Below, piece after piece: positions 29,371 through 41,652 of a stretch of DNA of 64,000 nt. Source of the stretch: Phalacrocorax aristotelis (Eukaryota; Chordata; Aves; Suliformes; Phalacrocoracidae); the NCBI RefSeq assembly GCF_949628215.1, contig NC_134280.1, positions 10,985,795 to 11,049,794 on the forward strand, read 5' to 3'. A program made the position numbers and the translations under genes. Position 1 is the stretch's first letter. Each line of letters opens with the position of its first letter. The notes beneath the pieces were generated by a model that worked only from the letters and a program-made list of their open reading frames with translations, had not been told where the DNA came from and made no database searches.

Positions 29371-29765
29371 GGAGAGGAGAGGAGAGGAGAGGAGAGGAGA
29401 GGAGAGGAGAGGAGAGGAGAGGAGAGGAGAGGAGAGGAGAGGAGAGGAGAGGAGAGGAGAGGAGAGGAGAGGAGAGGAGAGGAGAGGAGAGGAGGGAAGG
29501 GAAGGGAAGGGAAGGGAAGGGAAGGGAAGGGAAGGGAAGGGAAGGGAAGGGAAGGGAAGGGAAGGGAAGAGAAGAGAAGAGAAGAGAAGAGAAGAGAAGA
29601 GAAGAGAAGAGAAGAGAAGAGAAGAGAAGAGAAGAGAAGAGAAGAGAAGAGAAGAGAAGAGAAGAGAAGAGAAGAGAAGAGAAGAGAAGAGAAGAGAAGA
29701 GAAGAGAAGAGAAGAGAAGAGAAGAGAAGAGAAGAGAAGAGAAGAGAAGAGAAGAGAAGAGAAGA
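29371..29765. repeat. composite purine pentanucleotide satellite (GGAGA / GGGAA / GAAGA)
   Basis: About 395 bp are pure purine on the plus strand, in three homogeneous blocks: GGAGA units at 29371-29494 (about 25), GGGAA units at 29495-29567 (about 14-15), and GAAGA units at 29568-29765 (about 40). A degenerate purine leader begins at about 29337. Unit size 5 is not a multiple of 3, yet no stop codon can arise, so long open frames appear on both strands (303 codons plus, 187 minus). These are artefacts of composition. Such homopurine mirror tracts can adopt triplex (H-DNA) structure and are unstable in length. Confidence 0.97.
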
Positions 29766-30259
29766 GAGAGAAGAGGTCAATGCAATGAGATCAGCATCTT
29801 CATCATGGGATCACAGCAAGTATATCATCTTTTATCATGGAAAGACCACAGTACAGCCAGGGATGAAGGCCAGGCAGGCTGATTTTGCAGCTGAACACAG
29901 TGAGACCTCCCACCACCACGCTGCCCCAGTGGATCCACGCTGATGGAATTGGGAAGCAGGCATGATGCCAGTGATTTACTGGGAGTGCAGGAGGCTGCTC
30001 GTTTTAATATATGGCACATATGGCATAAGAGTGTTAATGGAATTTATACTGTAAAAAATTATCTCCCCCAAAGTATGGAATTACTTGGGAGGATTTATGC
30101 AACAGACATAAAATCCAGTGGAAACACTCTAACCTTTCTGAGGCTTATTAAGTTTTCTCTTTATTTATGGAAATGTCTTAATTTATGCAAGGTGAATGCC
30201 AGAAAAAATGCTATAGATTTAGTCAGAGCATAGCTCTTGCTATTTATAGATGTTCACAG

Positions 30260-30310
30260 CTATATTCTGCTCTTGTTTACATCAGGAGTAAAATTATTTT
30301 AAGTCAGTGG
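30260..30310. repeat. ancient sauropsid-type interspersed repeat scrap
   Basis: The pattern ATTCTGCTCTTGTTTACATC, then AGGAGTAAAAT and AAGTCAGTGGG, matches the recurring reptile/bird repeat theme 'ttctgctctcagttacacnnngtaaatcaggagtaactcc...aagtcaatgg'. It is a relative of the scrap near 2755. I cannot name the family. Confidence 0.4.
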
Positions 30311-33300
30311 GCCCAATCCAAAGTCATCTACATGACTCTGTTGAATGGGTACCAGCACTATGGTATCAGTTGACCCCCAAAATGATGCTAATAATAAGCA
30401 AAAAATATGAAGAAAAAATGTCAGTAACAAAGGATGTTAAAAAAATTTGCTTTGTATCCTGCTTACCATTATTGTATATGTTATGTTAAATATAGATCAA
30501 AGTAACACTCCTCCATCCTTGCCTGTGTGCAAGCAGTAAGACGCAGGACTCCCTGAGGACAACAGGGTTTCCCTACGTCCCCCAGGACAGGATGGTGCTC
30601 ACTCCTTGGTGGCGAGGTGTATCATTAGCCAGGTTCTGAAAAAAAGATGACACTTCAGTAACCACACTGCCTCTCCATCAGCACTTCCCCCGTAACCTCA
30701 GTTTCAACCAAACTGTGACAATGTCCTTCAAAACATTATGTTCCTACAGGTGTAATGAAAATTGGAGAGGCACAAATTGGTGCTCTGGTGAGAGGAGACA
30801 GTGTCCCCAAGGGTTACACCATGTCTGGCAAGACTGGCCGCCAGGGACAACACTTCAGCCAGCCACCAGGAGTGTCACACACATGGTATCATTTGTAGTA
30901 CAGAGGGAGGAGGTGGACGGAGGGGAAAACCACACAAATCCATCAGAAAACAGGCTTGTGTTCTTCATCAGTCAACATATCTTACTCAGTGTATCTAAAT
31001 CCTGCACAAATTTCATCCTGTGTTTTTTCACAGCTGTATCACTGAAGAATCTTGATTTCTTAGAGATGCTAACAAATACAACCTTAAAATACACCCCTGA
31101 GGTCATCTGGGGTTATTAACTGGAGGTCACAATAAATGAGCCCCAGCAAATATTGCTCTGGTGGCTTCCAACACCATCATTCCACTCATGTGCTTCAATT
31201 TCTCCCCAAAGACACCCCTGTGCAGCTGGCAGAGAGGAACAGGGGCTGGCTCCCCAGCACCTCCGGCTTCCCAGCCCATATCCCAAAACCAGGCAAAACA
31301 GCACTGATGGAGGCTGGCGTCTTGTAAAAGAAACTTGTACATCAGCGTCCCTGAAGCCCAGCACATAATGCGAATGCAGGAGGAAAATAACTGACATTGA
31401 GCAGAGTCTCTGGCCTGGCCTTTGAGACCTTGCCCCTGGAAATTAGTTTGAAGTGAAACAGTGTGTCTTTTCCTCTGATTTTCAAAAGCAAAGGATTTTT
31501 AAAGCTCCCTGATGAGGAGCTGTCCTCCCCCGATGGGACAGGGGGGAGTCCAGGGTGGGGCAAGCCAGCAGGAGGAGGAATTTGGGCCTCAGAGTCCAGA
31601 TTTTGCCACTCCAGGTAGTGGTGAGCAGAACGTGGTCCATCCTGTTGGAGAACCAGGCCCCGGAGGGAGGCATGGAGCCAAGCTTTCTCCGCAGGTTTCC
31701 CTGCTCTCTCCAGCCAAGGCAAATTAGGGTCAGCTCCAGGCTTTGGAGGAGCGTTCTCTACCAGGCTTTTGGACCATCTCCTCCAGCCTCACCAGCACTA
31801 CTTCTGCTTTCTTTGTTATTGCCCCCCATCTGGTGCCATTTTCCCCACCCGAGCTGTGTCTCACCCTTGTCCTCCCTTCTCCACCCGCCGCTCCACCTCC
31901 ATCTTGGTTCTCTCATACCACAGTTTCCATCCCAGCTCTTCGGGCTCCACACCTCTCCCCACTGTGTCCAGATCCACTGAGGTCTGTCTCCTACACCACA
32001 TCTAACCCCCAACTCTCATTTAACCCTTTCTCTGCTCCACACACCTCCCTATGGCAGCATCCCAGCATGGTGCATCCCTCCTACATCCACCCCCGGAGCA
32101 CAGAGAGCACCAGAAGGCAGTCCCCAGGCTGTGCCCAGTATCCCAGCGGGATGGGCAGGGAGGGGGAAAGTGTGGTCAGTAAAGGTCTCTCCCATCACCC
32201 TCTGGAGCAGTGCACACAACGCACAGGGCCTGTGCTGGGCGCTGGCGGAATCCCTCGGGAAAGGAGATGCTGGGCCCCCCTGTTTCTCTGCTATGCACAT
32301 ATGAACTGAGACTTTTCAGGCTTACCGTTCCACCCAGTCTGGTGTTTTAAACAGGGGTGATTCAGCCTGGAGAGCATCTCTGCCATCAAACTTGGAGCTT
32401 CCACTCCAAAGCATGGAGTTTCTTCTAGGCAACACTTCCATAGTAATTTCTATAATAATGATAAGTTACTTGCTTTTCTCTAAATTTATTCCCAAGAATA
32501 ACTGCATTCTGTTAGCTGAAAATTTGCATTGCTACACACAAGCAAATATAACATGATCATGTGTATGTATCAGCCACAAACTGAAAAACTTCTGTGCAAA
32601 GAGCTAATGTCTGATAAAGTTATAATCAAATGAAAACCATAAGCTTATAATGAAAAATGTTTAGAAATCTTAACTGTAGGCATCACAGTCTGTATTACTT
32701 ACAACAGAATAAGGACTAATTTCTACATCATTCTGTATCACAGAGAAATCTGAAAACAATGTTCATATTTCATTTATTTTTCACTCCACTGAAACTCCCT
32801 TTCAAATCAAATCAATGTAAACTGAAAGCAACGTTTAGCCACAAAAAAGGATCTTCAGATTTCTTCTGCTTCCATCATTTCAATTATACTTTTCACAATT
32901 ATTTTGAATTATGCCCTGCAAAAACTACCTTGTGCTACAAAACCACTTCAGCGTCTCCCATCTCCCTAAACTCGCCCGTTTTCCCTTTGCCGTTATGTCA
33001 TCAAACTGTGCAACATGGTCATCTCTGCCTCTTCTATAACTCACATCAACCCAGAATAAATAGAGGGAAAATAAATGTGATTCTTTTAACCAGGATCTTA
33101 CGCATACTCTCTAAACAGTATCTGATGTGGCGCGCATGTAGATCTGCCTTTGAAAGTGTCATCTGGGGGAGATGCCTGGAGGATTCCCATCCTCTGAGTT
33201 TGCCAACACCGCCGGCATTTCACTACAAACACAGTTAGACAGATGGGTGGGCAGGACGGCTTTTACAAACTCCCAGCCGGGACTTCTGCAAAAGCTGCGT

Positions 33301-33999
33301 TTGCCTGCTTAACAGTTATAAAAATGGGAAAGAAGAGGGTGGAAAATGTAATAAGCACTCCATCTGCATTACTGATCAGTTTTAATTCCTTGCGCATCGC
33401 AGCTGGCACGATGGTACAACCCCGCGCAGGGATGGAGGGGGCTTGTTGCTGCAGAAGCACCGTTGCTGAGCCCCCCAGAGCCGCCACAAAATCCTACCTC
33501 AATTCCCAGCCCCATTAACAGCAAAATATGTAGAACAAAGGTGCTGAAAGGATTTAGCGGCTTTTCTCATTGACCTGTCAGAGGGGTTGCGTACTACATG
33601 GTGTAAGAATGAAGTTCGGCTATTTCAAGGATGTGGGATCAGATCCTCATATCAAATCCTTCTTGTGCCAGCTGCTCTGCTCCCAGGTTCATCTGATGCC
33701 TTGCTCATTTGCTGACAGACCGGTGGGGTCCATGGAGACGTCTTGCCTGTTTTTAGTACCATCTTTGTTATTCATTTTACACAGTTTTAGACTTAGGCAG
33801 TGATTTACAGGACACATAAAGCCACGGCAGGGGGCCTGCCCCAATTAGGGCAGGGGCCATGACCCTGCAAACACCAAATCCCATCATTCAGTAACTCCAG
33901 TGAGGGGACAGGCAGGCACTTTGGATAAAGGCTCTACAGCACAAGGACCTGACTCCCTGACCCCTCCTCACATTCCTATTTTACATTGATATATATTGT

Positions 34000-34024
34000 A
34001 TGAATATATATATTGTATATTCAT
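34000..34024. other. 9-bp inverted repeat in AT-rich DNA
   Basis: ATGAATATA (34000-34008) and TATATTCAT (34016-34024) are perfect reverse complements around a 7-base loop. They lie inside an imperfect TATATTGTAT-like tandem repeat (33991-34028). Confidence 0.8.
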
Positions 34025-34239
34025 ATTGTCTTATTCACCCATGCATGAATTATTTAGCCCACTTCAGCCTCCATGGCAAGGCGTGTGTCCTGCCTCCAGC
34101 TACCAGGGCTCCCAGTGCCAGTGTTGAAGCTGTCTCCCAAAAATAACAAGCCAAATCCCTCTCCTGACTCAGTGTGGAGTTTCCCAAGGAACTCAAGGGG
34201 AAAAAGTATCGACACAAAACTTAAGCACGGCAGCAGGGA

Positions 34240-34287
34240 TTGCACCAGCAGCTATAATTGCACCAGCAGCCGTAATCGCACCAGAGG
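34240..34287. repeat. 18-bp tandem repeat, 2.7 copies
   Basis: TTGCACCAGCAGCTATAA (34240-34257) is followed by a near-identical copy (34258-34275, two differences) and a partial third copy (34276-34287). Confidence 0.9.
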
Positions 34288-37041
34288 GCACAAACGAGGA
34301 GCAATTCAGCACAGCCAGAAGAAAGACAAAGCCCAGGATATCACCGTGCTGCCAACAGCAGCTCACAGAGAGGTGTAACTGATGCCTTTGGCTCCTTCCA
34401 ACCTCCAGGCTCGTCTTTTCACCCCACTGCAATTTGCTGCTGTTGGGTTATTTGGCTCCCTCTCCCCGAGTATCCTGGCTACCAGGCTGCGCTGTGATCC
34501 TGCTGCGGCTGCTTGCTTGTAGGTACTGTAACATGAAGGGGCAAACCTTAGTCTTTAGTCCCTCCACATGTATTTGGGTGGCAAAGGTATGAGAGGTGAA
34601 ATTGCCCTTGTCCTCACGGCAAAGATCCAAATCCAGTTACTGTTCTCCAGGCAGGGTGATGTATGTGCTTGACAAATCTTGGTTTAGACCCCTCAGCAGC
34701 AAAGTGAGAAAGCTTTAATCAACCACCCTAACTAGTGATGGAGAAATGGGAAAAATTAAACAGACCCCCAAAATTTGAGAGTATTTATTTCCAAGGCAAT
34801 ATTTTAAAATAAAGATGAGAACGTTTAAGTGCCTGGTCATTTAGATAGCCACTCTCTTTGCAAATCTCTTGCAACCATTAAAAATAGGAGGTTGAAATAA
34901 AATAATTTTTAACAAAACCAAATAAATACTGCTGCAGTGATAAAACACTTCACTGGCCACTTTAGTTTCATGAACTCAGGTTCAGCCCCATGGCCAGGCA
35001 GACACAGGAGACAGAGCTGGGACTCGGCTGACAGGAGGACCCTAAGGAGGAAAGGAAAGGAGGTTTTATGGTCCAAACCCTCCATATTTTGGCCTCCTGG
35101 CACACTGGTTGTCAGCAAGCTGACTGAGGGGCACAGGGCACACAAAAGGCTGCTCCAGACGAGAGGGAGCTGGGCACAGATAAGCACAATTCACCAGCAG
35201 TGGTTGCAAGGTGCCACAGAATGACAAAATCCTGCTGTCGAGCTGGCACTGGAGAACTTCTCCTAGACTTGAACGTTGTTTTAAGAAAGCAAAACCCGTG
35301 TGTCACTGCTCAGGAGCCTGTGATATGTCCAAAGGCTGGCAGCGGCACTGGGTGCACATCACTCAGCCCGTATGCGGCGCCATGCGAGGCTCCCTTTGAG
35401 CGACAGCTCTGCAGCAGGAGCTGAGCTGCGCAGCCCGTCCTCAACAGGGATAGAAAAAGAGAAACAAAGTGCTTCATATTTGTCACTGCCTGTTCTTCAT
35501 CTGTGCGATCTGGCTCATGCTTTGCTTCAGCACAGCAATAATCTCTGGGGTCTCCATAAGGAGACACCTTCCCAGGGAGCCATGCCTCCTGCACCGTGGC
35601 CACTCCCACCCCATGTTCCCAGCACCCATGGCAGGGCTGCTGCAGGGACCCTGGCCCCAGATCCTCATCTCCTTCTCCCCATATCCCATAAGAGATGTTG
35701 GCCTTAAATCAATGCTGACTTAAATGTTTTAATCACTGGTACAGAGTTCCCTCTCCTGGTTTTATTAATTCATCAACAGTTTGTGATGCTTTGCATAGTA
35801 GCATCAGCACTACCTTACACAGTAGCCATCAGAGGTTGAACCTGTCACAGCTGCATCCCAGTGTCACACCAGTAATCCTTTTCCAAGTTAATTGGCCTGG
35901 ATGTGCTGCACACACCATTTAGTAAAGCTCTGGTTTTACCTCTCCAGCAGCGCAAACCAGAAGCTGGCTTTGGTCCTGGGCCGATGTCCTTACGCTGGCA
36001 GTGCAGAGCCTCCCAAGCTCATGGCAGTCGCCCCAGCATGCTCGCACCAACCAAGCCTGACACAGCACAGGCAGCCTGGAGGGCTGGGTGTCAGGATGAG
36101 TGCAGACAGCTAAAAATAGTTCAGAAATTGCAAAACCAGGGCATTCACCTGGACACCAAGCGTGCGACTTCCTTCCTTCCAGGGATCACATGCAACCAGT
36201 GTCTCTGCAGAGTCAGGCAGAGAAGGAAGATAATTCAGAGCACCCACATCACTGCAGTGCTCTGGGGGACCATCGGTCTCCATCACTTCAGGACTCAGAG
36301 GCCAGGCCTTTAAATCAGGTGCCTGAAATCAGACAACATGAATAGCCCTGTGTTTTTATTTACTGTGTCTGCCACTTCGTAATTCAGTAAATAATTTTAT
36401 TTAATTAATAGCTCATATTATTAAAAGAGTTTTATGCAAAAGTAGAGCCAGAACATCCCTTTACACATCGCAGCCTATGTTGCATGATAAATTTGGCTGG
36501 CCAAGCCTTCACCTCCAGGTACAGAGAGTGCCCGTCACATGCACAGCCCATGCCTGAGACTCTTGGTGTTTGCCTGGGGGAATTACACCCCTCCTGGGGT
36601 GGGATACCACAGTCCTCACTGCCCAGTGAGATCCCCCTGGCACCATGCACTCTGAGTTCTGTACTTGGATGTCACAGCTCCCACCAAATCACACTCAGTT
36701 TCTTCAGTGCCCCCAGATCCGTACAGTACCAAACAAGCTAATATAAAGTTTTAAATGTCTGCCAGAAATGGTTTCCTCCTTCCGCCATGTAAGGGCGGCT
36801 TCATCCACTCCATGCTCATGCTGCTCAGCCGTGGAGATCCCAGGCAGAACATGTTAATGGGGTGCCCACATTTCCTAATCCTCTGAGAAAACTCTGCCAG
36901 GAATGATTACTAGCCCCCTGACAAAGGTTGTGCTCTACCAGCACTCCCTGGCCATTGCACTGGGACGTGTTTTCCTTATACTTGCATGTAGCAGCCGAGG
37001 CTCTGTTATTTTCATGCATTTTATTTCTGAAAAAGCATTTC

Positions 37042-37225
37042 ATAGAATCATAGAATCATTAAGGTTGGAAAAGACCTCTAGGATCATCAAGTCCAACCAT
37101 CAACACAACACTACCATGTGTCCTAAACCATGCCCTGAAGTGCCACATCTACACATCTTTTAAATACCTCCAGGGATGGTGACTCCACCACCTCTCTGGG
37201 CAGCCTGTTCCAATGCCTGAAAATT
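37042..37225 (-). mobile_element. bird CR1 LINE, 3' end (least diverged copy in the window)
   Basis: The plus strand starts ATAGAATCATAGAATCAT, the antisense of the CR1 3'-terminal 8-bp tandem repeat. It continues AAGGTTGGAAAAGACCTCTA, GTCCAACCATCAACAC, CCAGGGATGGTGACTCCACC and GGGCAGCCTGTTCCAATGCC. These are the textbook avian CR1 3' UTR and end-of-ORF2 phrases. The copy is truncated to about 185 bp, as most CR1 insertions are by incomplete reverse transcription. It is much less decayed than the other CR1/L3 pieces here and marks the genome as avian. Confidence 0.93.
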
Positions 37226-37297
37226 ACCAATTTCTGTTGGTAAATATCCACTGCTTAGTGCTGAGCACTGCTTTCAACCACCTTCCCTGCAGCTGCA

Positions 37298-37374
37298 GGA
37301 GAGGAGAGGAGAGGAGAGGGAGAGGAGAGGAGAGGAGAGGAGAGGGGAGGGGAGGGGAGGGGAGGGGAGGGGAG
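37298..37374 (+). repeat. purine tract: GGAGA repeats passing into GGGGA repeats
   Basis: Tandem GGAGA units (about 37298-37344) switch to about six GGGGA units (to 37374). The GGGGA part has repeated G4 runs with single-base loops and so is a potential G-quadruplex. It lies 75 bp beyond the CR1 copy and shares its GGAGA unit with the large tract 7.5 kb to the left. Confidence 0.92.
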
Positions 37375-40300
37375 CGGAGGAGTCAGCTAAATCCACATCC
37401 AGCCACCTGACTGGGTGGTTTCCATAGACATTGGGGACCCCTTGGAACTTGGAGGAAAGGACCCACAGAAGCTCATCCTGTTCTCAGGCGCAGCATCTGC
37501 TCTCCAGTACAGGTGGTACATGCATGTGGCTCTGCCACCCCCACTGCTTGATCTAGAACTGGGAAGGGGAATTCATCAGTGTACTGAGTAGTTTCAGTTC
37601 TAGACAGGTAAAGCTTAATACAAGTGACCAGGAGAAGAAGCAATACTTTAAAATGGAAAGCAAAGATTAAGAAATTAGAACTTTTAAGTCGCAGCCTGCA
37701 AAGCCTGATGCCCTGGGGTGCCCTGGGGACCAGGATGACTCCTCTCCTCATGCGCACGCAGCTCCACGAGTGAGAGGGGCAGCTCCCACCTGACCTGCCA
37801 CTGCCCTCACTTGCTCTGCAGTCATTTTTCCAGGAATCTCCACTTCCTCCATTATCATCTTCCCATCAAGTTTCTTCTCTGTCCTTTGATCCTCTTTTTC
37901 CCTCTCCTGGCAGTAGGATGTGATGCTTTCCTTCTTCGCCGGCACAGAGGCCCCGTTCTCCAGCAGTAGTGGAACACTGGTGTGGAGTGCTGGTGACATA
38001 TCATGGCTGGGCTGGTTAATCATGTATATTCCCAAGAGCTGTCAAAGCTGGTTGAAACCAAGATCTGATCTAACACTAAATACTCATACTGCCCCCTAAA
38101 CCCTACACAAGTCAGCGAGGACTGTGGTTATCCACGAGCTATAGGCTTAGCCTTCCTGCCTGGTATGGTTAGAGGTTGAAGTCTGAAGGATTCTACACAA
38201 CTGATGTATAATTATGTACATGCATGGAATACTATTTAACACACTATCTCAACTTCAAAAATATTCTGATTTAAGCTTACACCTGATGATATTTACATAT
38301 AAAGTTCTCAGCTTACAGCTGTCTACAGGCCTAATGGTTCAGTAACACTTTTAATAAAGGCCCTGATGGGGCTCAGTGTTTAAGACTATGCTTAAATCTA
38401 TTGACTTAATAAAATGAAATATGCTTAACTATATATTGCAGACAGGTGTGGGTAATCCATTCCCTTCACACTCACCCTATCCACTTCTGGGGCAGACCCT
38501 GGCTTTGTGTTTAGTTTGTGTGTCACCAAACAGAATGGTGGGGCCAGGCTCTTCGGCACCACAAGCAAGATAATCATTTAACTGACATCATTATACTGAT
38601 TTAAGGCAGAACGACTTCTTCCATGGTAAAGCATGTGCATAAGTTGTTATCAACTTATTTATTAATTGTTATCAGTTGTTCAAGCCTGTGTTTATGCACC
38701 TTACCAGCCCAGAGCCCAGATGTACCCCATGTCAGGAGGTCGAGGGCAGTTGCAGCACCTGCAAGTGCTTCCAGCAAAACATATTCAGGCTATGGCATAG
38801 CTGCAGAGGAGTGCCCAGAAAATACACAAGTCCTTCCTTGTGCCCTCATGCCAAACTGACATTTCAGAACTGCAATATCAAGACATTTAAATACTGCCAG
38901 TTTATGCAGCATCTCAGTTATCCTTTAATAGTATACTTACTTTTTTCTCAGAAGAGAGTGGTGTCTAATCATGTCAGGATTTTCTTAAGTAATTCTGCCT
39001 CAGGGTAAAGAGTATTTTTTATACAACAGCGATGGATCTATATGGCTTTAAGAGGCAGATTCTCCCAACACTCAGGGCCTGGCTTAAAGGAGGCTCCTGA
39101 ACTGATTCTGTCAAAAAGTGTTTGCGTTTTCTTCAGGGCGAGTTAGAAAAGGGAAAAAACCTAAATGCATTTTGACATTTGTATTTCGAGTGTTATCTGT
39201 CAAATATGCCAGGACCAGATCACAAATTTCCTAAAGATTGTCGTGGCTATCCAGCTATCAATAGTAGTCTGGAGCTCAGATACAATCCAGGTGGAAAGGC
39301 ACATTGATAGAATGCAATGACAGATTTCACATTAGGATGGAGGAGGAATAGGGGGCAGCTAATGGCATCTTTAAAATTGCACATGGGTCTTCTCGGTAAG
39401 TGAGGTCTGACAGGCCAGTTTGCAAAAACCAGAGAGGAAACAGAAACCAGACGGTTGTACAAGGCCATGGCCACGCTACCTGGAGCTGATCAGTGGCTTT
39501 GTCACGTGAGTCTTTCATCCCTTACATTTTCTGCTGCTGTGGGCAAAACAACTCTGTAGCAAGCCTTGACCTCTCACTTCCTATTTATATGTTATTTTGG
39601 AGCAACGGATCTCTTCCAGTCCCATTTCTCTGAAACCAGCAAGGGGCAGAGGGACTATGCAGGGAAAGACAAGCAATGCCACTGGGGGCTGAGGGATGCT
39701 GAGGAGCAGAGCCATTCCAGGACAGGCAACCCCACATCCTGCAGAACCCTGGCCCTGGGACCAGCTGCAGCACCAGCCTGGGTACCTGCTCCAGGAGGAC
39801 AAACAGCACTTACGGAGGACATCCAAGAGCAGCCTTGCATATGCTCATTCAAAATCACTGGCAGCAGAGGACAGAGGCTGCTTAGATTTTACATTGCTTC
39901 CATTTATTTAGTCCCCCAGGTTTGTTATTGATTCCACCTGTGACATTACGCAAAAGCCCCCATCGACTACAGGACAATTTAGGATGATTTCTGATACTCC
40001 AGCAGCATCAAATTAGATCTGCTTCAAGGTGATCTGCCAGCTCTGGCTCTCCATCACACACTGTGCTCCCGTTTCAAAAGCACCCTATTCTAATACTCCG
40101 TTTTAATACCATGCAGAGACGAGATCTGCAGGTCCTGTTATTATATGAAATTAAAATACATTGTGCTGGTTACATTCCTAGGTTTAATGTATAGGCACCA
40201 CTAGTAAAACAGCAAGAGCCCACCGAATGCAAGATGCCGCGCATTGTATTAGCTACATTGATTTATAGAGGAGGAATGCACAAATAGATGGCACACTGTA

Positions 40301-41635
40301 CTCTAACATCACAACAAAATGCCAATGAAATGTAATGCTCTGTAGAGAGACATGAGTTGTTTCCGGGGATATTAATAGTCAGGCTGAACTGGGGGGAAAA
40401 GCTATTGGTGTGTTTGCTGCTGAATGTTCTTGAGATCCTGTGTGGTAAAGTGATAGTGGTTTGTTTGACCACAGATGACGTTATTCTTACTGAAAGCGTG
40501 CTTGTCCCAAAGTTTTCCAGGGATTGTCAATACCCTGAGTCCTGCTATAGATTCTGTCAACCATTTAATTATGGATGCTTAATCACTGGTGGTGGATTAG
40601 CCCCTGGTCTCCTCCAAACACAAGCATGTACGTGCAGCAAAACCTGAGTTTCAGAGCTCAGGCAGCAAGCTCGCAAGTAGCTCCAATTTCCCAGAAGGTT
40701 GTTCCTGCACGATGAATACCTTTCAGTCACTTCCAAGTGGATGGGAACAGGCTTCAGCAGGTGTTTGCTTCTCACATAGTGAATCCTTCTTCAGAGCCAG
40801 AGCAGGGCCTGGCCTGCAGGAAATATTTTGCAGTGGACTGCATTTTTACAGGGTTTAAGAGATCACTCAAGTGTGCGATGAGCTGAGGGACCAGTTCAAC
40901 ATGCAGTATTGCAGGAGGCACCACGATTCCCCCTGTGCCATTGACCTGGAGCATATGTGCCATGTGCATCTCGCCTCCCACAAGGTTTCCAGGGGGATGC
41001 TCTGCAAAGCACTGAATCTTAAAACCAGTTGATGCTGAGCACCAGCCCCTCTTTTCCCTCCCAGTTTAATTCCAGCATGGTCCTAGTAGCTTCTGCCCCC
41101 ACAACCTCTACCTTACACTGCACACAAACACTAAGCTTTTGTAATCCTTCCTCTCCAGTGGGCCAAGATATTAACCACTGACACCATGAACAGGAATCTT
41201 TGGCCACCACAAGACTGATGGAGTCCCCAGAGGGTAGGTGGGATGACGAGGTGGCGCATAAAATGGCTCTTAAAATATAGCTACCATCTATTTCATGCTA
41301 TTGATAGATTTGAATATCAGCTGTGTACCTGTTATGAATAGTTTACAAAATTTAAAGGACTTTCAATACCCATGTTTTAGCTTTAATTCCATTTTCTCAC
41401 CAAAATCTAACGTCTTCTGAATCCTTTGTCACTGCTGGCATAAACAGTTCCTGTTTCTCCATTCAAAGGAGGCAAAAATAACCAATCAATAGTAAGGAAT
41501 ATAAAGGGTAGATTCATTTTTTAGCATCATCAGGATACCAGAGCCAGGATATAGAAACAGATGTGAGTGCTATCACCGCCCCATCGCCTGTGCTGCTGGG
41601 AGGCATCACTGCAGAGCAGAATAGAAATATTTCTC

Positions 41636-41652
41636 TTTTTTTTTTTTTTTTT
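41636..41652. repeat. poly-T tract (17 T)
   Basis: An uninterrupted run of 17 thymines, a homopolymer microsatellite with no associated retrocopy. Confidence 0.9.

Larger units (their letters stand above)
29773..37040. other. intergenic DNA, no gene recognised
   Basis: No coding exon can be supported. An AT-rich segment at 29990-30420 holds a perfect MEF2-type word (CTATTTATAG at 30240-30249) beside an old repeat scrap (30260-30310). A pyrimidine-rich stretch at 31780-32060 gives long but meaningless open frames. Short repeats lie at 33991-34028 and 34240-34287. AT-rich DNA at 36340-36430 has homeodomain-like TTAATTAATAG words. Confidence 0.5.

Noticed and set aside
29032-29943. 303-codon open frame encoding E/R and K/R repeats
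   Set aside because: It is generated by the stop-free purine pentamer satellite, with non-repeat flanks lacking any protein resemblance.
31743-32309. 188-codon Ser/Pro/His-rich plus-strand open frame
   Set aside because: It arises from a pyrimidine-rich stretch; three other frames over the same DNA are also open.
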